From [Clostridium] fimetarium (GTDB taxonomy: Bacteria > Bacillota > Clostridia > Lachnospirales > Lachnospiraceae), in the NCBI RefSeq assembly GCF_900111235.1, contig NZ_FOJI01000007.1:124001-188000 (forward strand): a DNA stretch of 64,000 nt, in the 5' to 3' direction. This document shows positions 54,286-63,586 of the stretch, in pieces. Within the stretch, counting starts at the first letter, position 1. Each line of letters begins with the position of its first letter. Made by a program: the position numbers and the translations under genes. The notes beneath the pieces are model-generated. The model made no database searches, had not been told where the DNA came from, and saw only the letters and a list, made by a program, of their open reading frames with translations.

Positions 54286-55792
54286 GAAAACCAAAAGAAA
54301 AAGCATGTTTTACTATTTGAGACATAAAAATCTTATTGTTGAAATCGAACAGTTTGGCCATGTTTTATCTTTCAAAGAATTAATGTTCAGTTACATTAAA
54401 GTGGTATTTATAGGTATGGTGGCGGCTTATTTATTCAAGTTACCAATTTATGGTTACATAACCATTATGGGTGCATCTACACTATTTGTATCCAGACTTA
54501 TTATTGGCTCATATAAGAGCATTTATGAACAAAAGAAGTTTAGTGATGCTAATCTGTACCTGGAAAAAATGTTGTATTTTTTTAAGAAGTCAAAGAAAAT
54601 TTATTCATCATTAAATGAAGCTTTAAATGTGTTCCCAAGTGGAAACATTCATAATTTGATCGAAAATGCTATAGAGATTATACGCACTTGCGAAAGTAAA
54701 AATGTATCAGAAGAAGCATTGAAATTAATTGAAAAAGAGTTCCCCAATAGCAGAATAAAAACACTTCATTCCTTCATGCTAAACGTTGAATCGAAAGGTG
54801 GGGACCCATCACTCGGGGTTGAAATGTTACTGAATGATCGAGCACTTTGGACAAATAGAGTTGTATCATTACAACAAGACAAGCAACTTATCAAAAAGAA
54901 TGTGATTATAGCACTCATTATGACATTAGGGTTATGCTTAACAATTCTATATTTACCATTTATGATTGGAAACATAGGTAATATGGATATAAGCGGTAAT
55001 ATATTTGTGCAATGGTCAGCAATAGCATTAATTATTTTTCTTTTGTTTTTTTATACAAAGGTAAACAATCAGCTCAGCACGAATTGGCTTGAGTATGATC
55101 TTATTCAAGATAACTTAAAAATAGAGAAAAGATATAACGATTTTATTCATATTGATATGCAAAAGGAAAGAGTAAAAAGTGTTATATACGCAGCGATACC
55201 AGCACTTGGGACAGCAATTTTATTTGCTTTTTTTAATTTAAAAGTTATATTATTTGTTGGTTTAGCAACGGCTATGTTTTTCTTGAATGCGTATAAGCTC
55301 GGTTATAAAATCGAAAAAAAGAATTTGATAAAGGAAATAAGTAAAGTATTTCCGACCTGGTTATTGAATATAGCATTATTAATGCAAAATGAAAATGTTC
55401 ACATGGCAATTGTTATATCCTATGAGGGTGCCCCACCTATTTTAAAACCGGCTATTAAACAGTTATTAGAAGAACTCGATGATAATCCCACGTCTGAAGC
55501 TCCATTCAATAAATTTCTAAGTGATTTTTGTTTATCGGAAGTAAAAGAATCCATGAATTCATTATATTGCATTAGCGAAGCCTCAGGAGGTAATATTGAG
55601 GATGAATTTCGTCAGATTATTACCAGAGTTAACAAGTATATGGATAAGGCAGAACAAATAAAAAACAGCGATAAATTAGCAATTATGAGCGCTTATATCA
55701 GTGCGCCCGCCTTGGTTGGTACATTTAAACTATCCATAGACATGGTAGTTATGCTCATAACTTTCATATCTATGAGTAATTCAATAGTTTAA
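54275..55792 (+). CDS. TadB/TadC-like inner-membrane platform protein
   Basis: 505 residues with about eight hydrophobic stretches in two sets. A soluble helical segment ending ESKGGDPSLGVEMLL before one set, and SEASGGNIEDEFRQIITRVNKY before the last span, resemble type II secretion F domains, as if TadB and TadC were joined in one chain. The platform protein contacts the ATPase and the growing fibre. Its start overlaps the ATPase gene. No second platform gene is present. Confidence 0.78.
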   Translation: MKHKKTKRKSMFYYLRHKNLIVEIEQFGHVLSFKELMFSYIKVVFIGMVAAYLFKLPIYGYITIMGASTLFVSRLIIGSYKSIYEQKKFSDANLYLEKMLYFFKKSKKIYSSLNEALNVFPSGNIHNLIENAIEIIRTCESKNVSEEALKLIEKEFPNSRIKTLHSFMLNVESKGGDPSLGVEMLLNDRALWTNRVVSLQQDKQLIKKNVIIALIMTLGLCLTILYLPFMIGNIGNMDISGNIFVQWSAIALIIFLLFFYTKVNNQLSTNWLEYDLIQDNLKIEKRYNDFIHIDMQKERVKSVIYAAIPALGTAILFAFFNLKVILFVGLATAMFFLNAYKLGYKIEKKNLIKEISKVFPTWLLNIALLMQNENVHMAIVISYEGAPPILKPAIKQLLEELDDNPTSEAPFNKFLSDFCLSEVKESMNSLYCISEASGGNIEDEFRQIITRVNKYMDKAEQIKNSDKLAIMSAYISAPALVGTFKLSIDMVVMLITFISMSNSIV

Positions 55793-55801
55793 GGAGGATA
55801 T

Positions 55802-56134
55802 ATGTCACAAGTATTTAAAACATATCTAACATTATTTTTAATATTTCTTGGTGTACTCATACTGATTGGTATCATAACTGCAGATATTGATATCTCAAAT
55901 TCAAGGGATTACAAAAATTATGTTATAGATCAAATGGAAAATAGTAATCTCTCTGATAGTGTGATAGAAGCCTGCAAGACGAATGCAAAAATCTATCATT
56001 ATGAATTAGTAACGAAGTCTATAAAAGATGATATAGGGAAAACGATAGCAGTAGAAGTTATTTTAAAATACAACTATTCTATCAAACTTGTTAATGTATT
56101 AATAGAACATGAGCTTCGCGGATATGCAAGGTAG
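55802..56134 (+). CDS. Single-span pseudopilin-like protein (TadE/DUF4320-like)
   Basis: 110 residues: N-terminal span (TLFLIFLGVLILIGIITADI) directly after MSQVFKTY, then an extracytoplasmic domain (ISNSRDYKNYVIDQMENSN...). The architecture fits TadE/TadF-type minor pseudopilins, which have a hydrophobic N-terminus. AAGGAGG lies before the ATG, 9 bp after the platform gene. Family assignment is tentative. Confidence 0.7.
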   Translation: MSQVFKTYLTLFLIFLGVLILIGIITADIDISNSRDYKNYVIDQMENSNLSDSVIEACKTNAKIYHYELVTKSIKDDIGKTIAVEVILKYNYSIKLVNVLIEHELRGYAR

Positions 56135-56242
56135 GCGATACCTTCTTATTTATGAAATATTTATATTTTGAAAAATGATATTAACAATATTTTTCAATCG
56201 AGGAAAGTGAGCTTTTGAAAGTACTGAGAAAAGAGGGGAAAT

Positions 56243-56350
56243 ATGAAAAGTATAATGGATGAATATGGGGAATCCTTGATTAATTATGTGATTGGAACAA
56301 TGATTGGATCAATGTTAACTACAGCATTAATTGTTGTATCTTTATATTAA
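56243..56350 (+). CDS. EYG-motif small membrane peptide 2
   Basis: A 35-residue peptide, MKSIMDEYGESLINY, then a hydrophobic helix (IGTMIGSMLTTALIVVSLY) reaching the C-terminus. It shares the I(F/M)(D/E)EYG motif with peptides 1 and 3. The ribosome site AGAGGGG is six bases upstream. Its length and place make it a likely minor subunit. Not reported by length-limited gene callers. Confidence 0.72.
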   Translation: MKSIMDEYGESLINYVIGTMIGSMLTTALIVVSLY

Positions 56351-56367
56351 AGGAGTGAGAAAAAATT

Positions 56368-56511
56368 ATGTTAAGCCAAATTTTTGAAGAATATGGAAAT
56401 CAAATCACAGCCGCTATTGAAGTATTTCTTTTTATTGTATTAGTTGCTGGAATCTTTTTTGGAGGAACAATTGGGAATATCATATTAAGCATATCTAATG
56501 GTATGTGTTAG
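56368..56511 (+). CDS. EYG-motif small membrane peptide 3
   Basis: 47 residues starting MLSQIFEEYGNQITAAIEVF, with a hydrophobic segment LFIVLVAGIFFGGTIGNIIL and a C-terminal Cys. It is closest to peptide 1 in its first ten residues. AAAGGAG is ~12 bases before the ATG. Its TAG stop abuts the ribosome site of the next gene. Confidence 0.75.
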   Translation: MLSQIFEEYGNQITAAIEVFLFIVLVAGIFFGGTIGNIILSISNGMC

Positions 56512-56520
56512 GAGAAAACA

Positions 56521-57039
56521 TTGAAACAAATACTAAAAGTTTTGGGAACTTCATTTATTATGGCGGTTGTTGTTCTTGGTCTATTGATTATTTTAAATAA
56601 CATAAGTTTTACCTCAAATGGAAAAACTCACACAGGAATCTTTGAAGTTTTAGGTATGGCTTCAACCATTGAGAGTGCTTCGTATTGTGCATCGGATTCA
56701 GCGGTATTTGAAAGTGTAGTGGCTTTGAAAAAACCTGAAATCTATTTTGAAAAAGCTGAATTAGAGAATTTAATAAAAGATAAAGATATTGAAATATTAA
56801 ATTACTTCAAGGTAAAATTTAATAGCAAAGATAATGTAATCGATGCAAACAGTATAGATGAAAGTCATTGTAAGATTTTGGACATTACAGATAAAAATGG
56901 CAATAGTTTTATGTATCTATATAATAAGCAACTCAGAACAATTAAATTTAATCATACAGATATATATACAATTACATTTTTTTTATTAGATAATGAACAA
57001 AAAGAAAGTACGGCCATAATAAATATACCCGTCAATTAA
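56521..57039 (+). CDS. Single-span exported protein of the Tad-like cluster
   Basis: 172 residues from a TTG start six bases after GGAG. An N-terminal span (FIMAVVVLGLLIILNNISF) is followed by an extracytoplasmic domain with two cysteines. No family recognised. Position and architecture suggest a minor pseudopilin or assembly factor. Confidence 0.7.
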   Translation: MKQILKVLGTSFIMAVVVLGLLIILNNISFTSNGKTHTGIFEVLGMASTIESASYCASDSAVFESVVALKKPEIYFEKAELENLIKDKDIEILNYFKVKFNSKDNVIDANSIDESHCKILDITDKNGNSFMYLYNKQLRTIKFNHTDIYTITFFLLDNEQKESTAIINIPVN

Positions 57040-57058
57040 AAAGGAGGCTTGGATTAAA

Positions 57059-57682
57059 GTGAAAAATACAATTTTAGGAATGTGTTTTGTTTTTTTTATT
57101 GTCATTTCGATGTCTATTATTTATACTATTGATGGGAGACGTATTAGAAAGGAGGAGACAGTGGACAGCCTCAGCAGCGCAATTGAAAGCTCTATGCAAG
57201 CGCTTGTTGATAATAAATATAAAATATCAAATAACGAAGAATTTATTGCAGATTTTACAGAGGCACTTTTAGTACAAATTGAAAGTGATTTTACAGTGAC
57301 TATTAATATACTCGATATAGATTATGAAAAGAAGATATTATCTATCGAAGTAATAGAGCACTATCAACATCCAAATGGGAAACCGGCCACTGTAGCCTGC
57401 GTAAAGACTGTAATATTTGAACAGGACATTGACAGTAGCCTAACCGAAGCAAACAGACAAGTAAAAATCACATACATGATACCTGGTAATGGTACCAATA
57501 TTATATATAAAGAATTTTCTATCAAAAAAGGTTGCGAAATCATCATACCTCAAAGTCCGTCTATAGATGGTAAAGCATTTATCGAATGGACATTAAATGG
57601 TTCCCAATATATATTGATGGATTCAGACCAGAACAAAGTAAAGGTTAATGAAGATATTTCCTTATATGCAGAATTCAATTAA
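57059..57682 (+). CDS. Single-span exported protein with a C-terminal InlB-repeat-like segment
   Basis: 207 residues, GTG start after AAAGGAGG. An N-terminal span (GMCFVFFIVISMSIIYTI) is followed by a pseudopilin-like domain and then a ~70-residue segment with the InlB B-repeat signature: GTNIIYKEFSIKKG, KAFIEWTLNGSQY and VNEDISLYAEF. The same repeat type is in the giant secreted protein of the cluster, so this may be an adapter or tip subunit. That is inference. Confidence 0.72.
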   Translation: MKNTILGMCFVFFIVISMSIIYTIDGRRIRKEETVDSLSSAIESSMQALVDNKYKISNNEEFIADFTEALLVQIESDFTVTINILDIDYEKKILSIEVIEHYQHPNGKPATVACVKTVIFEQDIDSSLTEANRQVKITYMIPGNGTNIIYKEFSIKKGCEIIIPQSPSIDGKAFIEWTLNGSQYILMDSDQNKVKVNEDISLYAEFN

Positions 57683-57732
57683 ATTAAAAGTTCTGAAAAT
57701 ATAAGGAATACATAAAAGAAAATGGAGGAGTG

Positions 57733-57780
57733 AAAAAAAGTAGTAAAAAAAGTGGTAAAAAAAGTAGTAAAAAAAGTAGT
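57733..57780 (+). repeat. Four 12-bp AAAAAAAGTRGT repeats before the lipoprotein gene
   Basis: Four contiguous 12-bp units, each with an A7 tract. They read as KKSSKKSG-type codons from GTG 57730 to TAA 57786 in the same frame as the lipoprotein, with one stop between. Whether this 18-codon stretch is translated is unclear, since GGAG is only two bases from the GTG. Confidence 0.85.
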
Positions 57781-57807
57781 GAATAAAAGGAGATGGGGGA
57801 CAGATAT

Positions 57808-58656
57808 TTGAAAAAATCAAAAATCAAGCTTTTTTATTTGTTATCAATTTTGTTATTATGCGCTTGTAACTCAAAAACAAGTACTTCAAATGTAAGTGAA
57901 AACATTAGTCAGTCGGCAACTACGATTAGTAAAGAAACAACAGCCGACAAAAAAACAATAACCACTTTGCCCGATGGCACTATCATTGAGAAATCTAGTG
58001 ATGGTACGACAATCGAAAGGTCTAGTGATGGTACTACAAAAGAAATTCAAGCAAATGGTACTGTTATCAAAACCGCAATAGATGGTACTATTACTGAGAC
58101 TAAAATAGATGGTACGGTTATTCTTACTAAAACTGATGGATATAGAATAGAAACCTCACCAGACGGTAGTACTAAGGAAATTCAAACAGCGACACAATTA
58201 GTAACAGAGAAGCCTACGGAAGCGCAAATGTCAACGCAGGCCACAACGGAATCCTCTTCACAAGTACCTGCGCCTACTGAAGCACCTATAACTCCAATTG
58301 AAGCGCCTCCAACAGAAGCACCTGTAGCAACAACAGGGCGGACTTATGGTTACTATACCAATTGTACAACAACCGGGCTTATTCAAGATAAAACTGAGTA
58401 TGGAAACCATCGGCCTTATGAATATTTTAAATTGACAGAATCACCCATCGCTTATTGCATTGCTTACGCAGAAGATGCATTGAGTTATGGTGTAAAACCA
58501 AAATTCAATTCCCTTTTAGGACTTACATCTACCATGAAGGAATTTAGTGATTACGGAAAATCAAAAGGCGGAAATGGTGTTGTTGGAGTTGAGTTAAGTG
58601 ATTTTGGTTATTATAATGGTCTTCTAGTTTGTGTTGTAAGTGTTGATTTAAATTAA
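57808..58656 (+). CDS. Lipoprotein with short DGT repeats in the Tad-like cluster
   Basis: 282 residues from TTG 57808, seven bases after GGGGGA. ATG 57793 is possible but sits directly on the AAAGGAG box. The signal peptide is KKSKIKLFYLLSILLLCAC with Cys as lipidation site. Residues ~50-130 are about seven short repeats such as SSDGTTIE and KIDGTVIL, probably an elongated beta structure. A Pro/Thr/Glu linker (~140-175) follows, then a ~100-residue unknown C-terminal domain (RTYGYYTNCTTTGLI). It may anchor the appendage to the outer membrane face. Confidence 0.78.
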   Translation: MKKSKIKLFYLLSILLLCACNSKTSTSNVSENISQSATTISKETTADKKTITTLPDGTIIEKSSDGTTIERSSDGTTKEIQANGTVIKTAIDGTITETKIDGTVILTKTDGYRIETSPDGSTKEIQTATQLVTEKPTEAQMSTQATTESSSQVPAPTEAPITPIEAPPTEAPVATTGRTYGYYTNCTTTGLIQDKTEYGNHRPYEYFKLTESPIAYCIAYAEDALSYGVKPKFNSLLGLTSTMKEFSDYGKSKGGNGVVGVELSDFGYYNGLLVCVVSVDLN

Positions 58657-58706
58657 ATAATAAATAACGCAGTACTAAGGTTTATGTGAATAGGAAAGGA
58701 AGAATA

Positions 58707-61700
58707 ATGGTGAAAAACAATAAAAAAGTACTTACTGTGTGGTTAATAATTATAATAACTATGTTATTACAATCCATTACATACGCCGCTGATTACCGTA
58801 ATACTACAGGATACCAAATTGATAGAAATGATGGATGTACGGTAACACATGTATCATATGATATCACGAATGAATTTTGGACTAAACAGGTAATTAAAGG
58901 CGGTAACTATCAATGGAGCACTTTTGTTAACAGTAGCACCTATACTGATTCCAATTCTGTAAATAATGATTATGGTTCAAAAGAAACCTATTTATGTGAC
59001 GAACATGACTATAATTACATTGACGTTTCAAAGGTTGAATTTGCATGTGGCAAGAATGATTTAATTGATTTCTTAAATAATATGGAGGGGGCAGGATTAG
59101 GTTTTGATAGCGAATTAATGTTATCCCATGATACCAACTACCTACCAGTCTATACGTTCATGTCTTGCCCGCTTGATGGTTTATTGGCCAGGTTAAAAAT
59201 TAATTATTATGGATTTTGGTGTGACTATGAAAACTGCTATGTTATTACCGGCATTCGTTACCAAACGAAATGTTCCAATTTTGGTTATGAGGATAAAGAT
59301 GCATTTGGCAATAGTGGATGGTATGCAGGGTGGGAATTTGGTTATGGTGGCGGATATAATTATCCTCATAATCATTGTTACGGCCATCCTAATGAATATA
59401 CAATTACGTATGACCCAAACGGTGGAAGCGGAACAATTAATGATTTAAACTGCTTATATAATTCAAGTTACAATCTGAGCAATAGTGGTTATACAAGACC
59501 AGGATGGCGTTTATCAGGATGGAAAAATATAGAGATGAATCAAATATATAGTTTGGGTCAATCGTTTACTAATTTAACAGCCACACATGGCGAAGTATTA
59601 ACAATGTCCGCGCTATGGGAGGATATAAATCCTCCGACGATAAACGTACAAAATCCATATGGTTGGATCAATCAGAATGTAGAGATAACAGCATCTGCAG
59701 TTGATTATGAAAGTGGAATGAAAAATCTTGAATTATATGATGGATTAACTTTATTAACCTATGGAGAAAATTCTTTATCATTTCCATTTATAGCAGACCA
59801 AATCAAAACATATAGGTTAAAAGCTAGTGATAATGCAGGGAATACATCGTATAGAGATTTTACGATTAATATAGATAAAACGCCACCAAACATAACTATA
59901 AACAATAATACGAACAAGGATGTAAGCATCAAAGGCGAGAATAGTAAAGTCAATGTGAGTGTTGATTTTGCAGAAACACTTAGTGGATTGTCAAAAGTAA
60001 GTGTAGCAGATTCAAATGGAAATGTTTTTCTTGAGCAAAATTTTACAAGTGAATATCAATGGATTAAAGACATGCAAGAAAATTATATTGATAAGGTATA
60101 TGAAAATTTGTTCTTGCGACAAGCAACATCTGCCGAAAAAAAAGCTTGGCGAAATAATAAGATCAATAATAATCTTGAAGTCGGTGATATTTTTTGGGGA
60201 TTATTTGAAAATAATGAATTTATAGATAAATATATATACACTTATAGTGATCACGATTATATATATATGCTATATGATGTAATATTAGATAGAGAACCAG
60301 ATGGGGAGGGCTTTAATAATTATTCCTATGCACTTGCGACAGGAAGCTCAAGGAATTGGCTAGGGCACGTACTTTATGAATCACGCGAAGCAGTAAATAA
60401 AAGAGCAAGCCACTATGGAATTCCTATTTCTCAAACATATAATGGTGATAATTATAATGCTTCCCTTGATTTCACTGTAGTCGTTGAGGGAACTTCAAAA
60501 TGCTATTATATAACAGCCACAGACAATGCTGGTAATTCAAGAACTCAGGTAACAACCGTTTTGATTAACAAATCTGTATTAAAGGTAGATATGCCTGATT
60601 ATTCATGGACTAATCAAAATGTGCCTGTACATATTACATCAAGTAATACAAGTGGAACCACTACTCATTATAATTTATATAACAATGATACAGGAGCATG
60701 GGTGGAGAGTTGGAAAAATAATACTGATCGATATTACTGGGTTACAAATGAAGGGATAACACATTGGAAATGTATCGCGTACGATGATGCAGGAAATTAT
60801 GCCGAGGCAACGAATTCAGTTGAAATTGATAAAACTGCTCCAACTATTAATCCAGACAATATTAAAGCAACTTATAATCCAAGTGAAAAAATGACATCTA
60901 TTAAAGTTATTGCAAATGATTATTTGAGCGGTATAAATACACTAAGTTTTTATGACAGTAATAATCAATTATTGAATCAAGTCAATGGGGATGGGGACTC
61001 TACCTGTGAAGTGAATTACACGTTTAATAATATAGATTATCAAGATTATTATTATGTTATAGTTACGGATTTAGCTGGAAATACGTATCAACAAATGATT
61101 TGCGCTAAATATACGGCAAATCATTTTAAAATGAATAACGATAACAAAACATATAGACTTACTGATACGGATATCTATTTAGGCATTATAGGACAAAATT
61201 ATAATCCTACCACAAAAGATTATATCGGTTTTAATACCCCAAGTGTTCAGGCAATTAATGTGACAGCGGATGGACAAGCCACCATCAATTATTTTTACAA
61301 GCTAGGCAAATTCATTATTAAATTCAATGGCAATGGTGGTACCGGCATAATGTCTGATGTTATATATAATATTCCTACAATACCCCTTCCGACGCATACG
61401 TATACAAAAGAAAATGCTGCTGGAAAAAGCCAATTCCTTGGTTGGGATACGGATTACAAAGCAAGAAATCCCCTATATATGGAAAATGATTTGATTACTA
61501 TAAATGCAGGCACGACGGAACTTACATTATATGCAATATGGGATGACTGCCCTATTATTAGCGGAACGGATAGCTATTACACCTTAGAAGATGCCAAAAG
61601 TGGAAAAATTACCGAAGCCGACTTATTAAAATATGTTCTAGTTACTGATGATTGGGATAGCAGTTCGGAACAAGTATTAAAAGTAACTGATTATAACCCA

Positions 61701-62192
61701 TACGAATTCAAACAATTCACTTCAGACGGTTCAACGCTAGTGAAATATCAGGTGACTGATAGCGCAGGTAATACATCCTATACAACGACTACTGTATATA
61801 TTGTTGACACAACTACAAAACTCGTGCAAGAAAATAAATATGTGCGATTCATTAACGAAGATTATTACCAAAAAAGTACGACAGAAGGTGGATTAGGTGA
61901 AAATTCAATATGGAAAACAAGCGCCTCTTATTCAGAGATACTAGATAAAGTTATGAAAAACAGGAAAAGTCTTGTCGAAGAGAACAATTTTACGAATGTG
62001 TTTGGAATTGAATATTCGTATACGAAACCAGGTAGTATTAGCCAGAATCAGATTTATCAATCTTGGTCATTTAACTCTGAAGAGATTAAAAAAGTCAAAG
62101 AATACATAAATACACATGGCATCGGAAATATTCAGGAAGCTACAGCCTTAAATACATTTTTAATTGAATTTAGTAATTGTAAGAATAGATAG
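58707..62192 (+). CDS. Giant secreted modular surface protein (InlB-like, Ig-like and DUF4214 segments)
   Basis: 1161 residues from ATG 58707 behind AGGAAAGGAAG; GTG 58686 is less likely. Signal peptide ends ITYAADY. In order: a unique Cys-containing N-terminal domain (~30-235); an InlB B-repeat (YTITYDPNGGSGTINDL); Ig-like modules ending in DNAGN (residues ~310-400); a DUF4214 module (~460-565: YVYENLFLRQATS-like opening and DVILDREPDGEGFNN); further Ig-like modules (DNAGNSRTQVTT, DDAGNYAEATN, DLAGNTYQQ); a second InlB repeat (FIIKFNGNGGTGIMSD); and a cadherin-like stretch. There is no sorting signal. It is probably the tip adhesin or main cargo of the machine. Domain borders are estimates. 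Confidence 0.82.
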   Translation: MVKNNKKVLTVWLIIIITMLLQSITYAADYRNTTGYQIDRNDGCTVTHVSYDITNEFWTKQVIKGGNYQWSTFVNSSTYTDSNSVNNDYGSKETYLCDEHDYNYIDVSKVEFACGKNDLIDFLNNMEGAGLGFDSELMLSHDTNYLPVYTFMSCPLDGLLARLKINYYGFWCDYENCYVITGIRYQTKCSNFGYEDKDAFGNSGWYAGWEFGYGGGYNYPHNHCYGHPNEYTITYDPNGGSGTINDLNCLYNSSYNLSNSGYTRPGWRLSGWKNIEMNQIYSLGQSFTNLTATHGEVLTMSALWEDINPPTINVQNPYGWINQNVEITASAVDYESGMKNLELYDGLTLLTYGENSLSFPFIADQIKTYRLKASDNAGNTSYRDFTINIDKTPPNITINNNTNKDVSIKGENSKVNVSVDFAETLSGLSKVSVADSNGNVFLEQNFTSEYQWIKDMQENYIDKVYENLFLRQATSAEKKAWRNNKINNNLEVGDIFWGLFENNEFIDKYIYTYSDHDYIYMLYDVILDREPDGEGFNNYSYALATGSSRNWLGHVLYESREAVNKRASHYGIPISQTYNGDNYNASLDFTVVVEGTSKCYYITATDNAGNSRTQVTTVLINKSVLKVDMPDYSWTNQNVPVHITSSNTSGTTTHYNLYNNDTGAWVESWKNNTDRYYWVTNEGITHWKCIAYDDAGNYAEATNSVEIDKTAPTINPDNIKATYNPSEKMTSIKVIANDYLSGINTLSFYDSNNQLLNQVNGDGDSTCEVNYTFNNIDYQDYYYVIVTDLAGNTYQQMICAKYTANHFKMNNDNKTYRLTDTDIYLGIIGQNYNPTTKDYIGFNTPSVQAINVTADGQATINYFYKLGKFIIKFNGNGGTGIMSDVIYNIPTIPLPTHTYTKENAAGKSQFLGWDTDYKARNPLYMENDLITINAGTTELTLYAIWDDCPIISGTDSYYTLEDAKSGKITEADLLKYVLVTDDWDSSSEQVLKVTDYNPYEFKQFTSDGSTLVKYQVTDSAGNTSYTTTTVYIVDTTTKLVQENKYVRFINEDYYQKSTTEGGLGENSIWKTSASYSEILDKVMKNRKSLVEENNFTNVFGIEYSYTKPGSISQNQIYQSWSFNSEEIKKVKEYINTHGIGNIQEATALNTFLIEFSNCKNR

Positions 62193-62226
62193 CAATTACA
62201 TATGAGAATAGAAAGAAATAAACAAT

Positions 62227-62268
62227 AAAAAAAAACAGTCGAAGATGAGTTAAATTCTTCGACTGCTG
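62227..62268. terminator. Bidirectional terminator
   Basis: ACAGTCGAAG pairs with CTTCGACTGC around ~12 nt. The minus strand ends in nine T, so it mainly ends the CNNM/CorC gene, and it also ends the large surface protein transcript. Confidence 0.8.
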
Positions 62269-62293
62269 CAAGACATAATAAGTTGTTTTAGCG

Positions 62294-63586
62294 TTATAAA
62301 GTTTCTGGCGTAGCACCTAAGCTTGTTGGTCCTAGGTAAAGATGAACTGTTTCAATACGATTATTTGAAGCAGACTCTACAACCAGTCTTATTCCAGGTA
62401 ATTCAATGTAATCATTTACAATTGGTAATCTATCTAGCTTTTCAATTATAAAACCGCCAATTGAATCATAATCTTCTGATTCAATATCAAGGGCAAGAAA
62501 ATCGTTTAAATCATCAAGTTTAGTATAGCCATCAAGTCTATATTCATTATCATTAATCTTTTGGATGGAGTCGTGTTCGTCATCGTCATATTCATCTCTG
62601 ATTTCACCAACTATTTCTTCAAGTAAATCCTCAAGCGTAATCATACCAACAGTTGAACCGTATTCATCTATAACAATTGTAATATTATTAGAAGTCTTTC
62701 TAAGTTCGGCAAGTAATTCGGCTGTATTTTTGTATTCATAAGTAAAATATGGCTCTCTTAAAATACCGCGAATGTTAAATGCATCACGAGTATCAAATAA
62801 CAAAAGGTCTTTTACGTTAATGATGCCAATTACATTATCAACGGTATCTTCATAAATAGGAATTCTTGTATATTTTTCACTTCGAAATATTTCCAATATT
62901 TCGTCATATGTACTATCAACACTAGCTAAAGTCATATCAATTCTCGGAATCATAATATCTTTCGCTTGTGAATCTCCAAAATCAAATAAGTTGTTGATAA
63001 TACGTCTTTCTTCACTTTCAATAATACCATCTTCATGACCAACTGTAACAATCGTTCTAAGTTCATCTTCAGTCATTAACTTCTTCTTTTTAGAAGAATC
63101 AATTCCAAAGAACTTAAGGGCATATTTTGAAAGCTTATTTATAATAATTATTACTGGGGTGAGTACAAACATCACAAATGAGATGGGTTTTGCATAAGAA
63201 AGTGCTAACTTTTCGGCATGAATCGTTGCAGCTGTCTTTGGGGCGATTTCACCAAAAATAAGTACGAGGATAGTTAATATGCCAGTTGCAATACCTGTTA
63301 CAATACCTGTTGCTTCACTTCCGAATGAATTAATAACGAAAGCTGTAACAATCGCAGATGCAGAAATGTTAACAATGGTATTTCCGATTAAAACGGCACT
63401 TAACAGTTTTCCTGAATTTTCAAGAAGTTCGGCAACTTTTTTTGCTCGTTTATTACCATCTTCTGCAAGTGAACGAATATGAATTCTATTGATAGTTGTA
63501 AATGCAGTCTCCGCTGATGAAAAAAAAGCTGATAACATTAATAATATAATAATTATTATAATTTGTATGACACTACTGGGGTCCAA
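62294..63586 (-). CDS. CNNM/CorC-family membrane protein (hemolysin III-like CBS protein)
   Basis: 430 residues. The N-terminal CNNM domain has about four spans (IIIIIILLMLSAFFSSAETAFTTIN; FGEIAPKTAATIHAEKLAL). Two CBS domains (~200-320: VFSR-like IMIPRIDMTLASVDSTYDEIL and INVKDLLLFD) and a C-terminal CorC/HlyC domain (YDSIGGFIIEKLDRLPIV) follow. Homologues regulate Mg2+ or other divalent ions. The start is TTG, with AGGAG ~11 bases upstream. It is convergent to the surface protein gene. Confidence 0.92.
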   Translation of the reverse strand: MDPSSVIQIIIIIILLMLSAFFSSAETAFTTINRIHIRSLAEDGNKRAKKVAELLENSGKLLSAVLIGNTIVNISASAIVTAFVINSFGSEATGIVTGIATGILTILVLIFGEIAPKTAATIHAEKLALSYAKPISFVMFVLTPVIIIINKLSKYALKFFGIDSSKKKKLMTEDELRTIVTVGHEDGIIESEERRIINNLFDFGDSQAKDIMIPRIDMTLASVDSTYDEILEIFRSEKYTRIPIYEDTVDNVIGIINVKDLLLFDTRDAFNIRGILREPYFTYEYKNTAELLAELRKTSNNITIVIDEYGSTVGMITLEDLLEEIVGEIRDEYDDDEHDSIQKINDNEYRLDGYTKLDDLNDFLALDIESEDYDSIGGFIIEKLDRLPIVNDYIELPGIRLVVESASNNRIETVHLYLGPTSLGATPETL

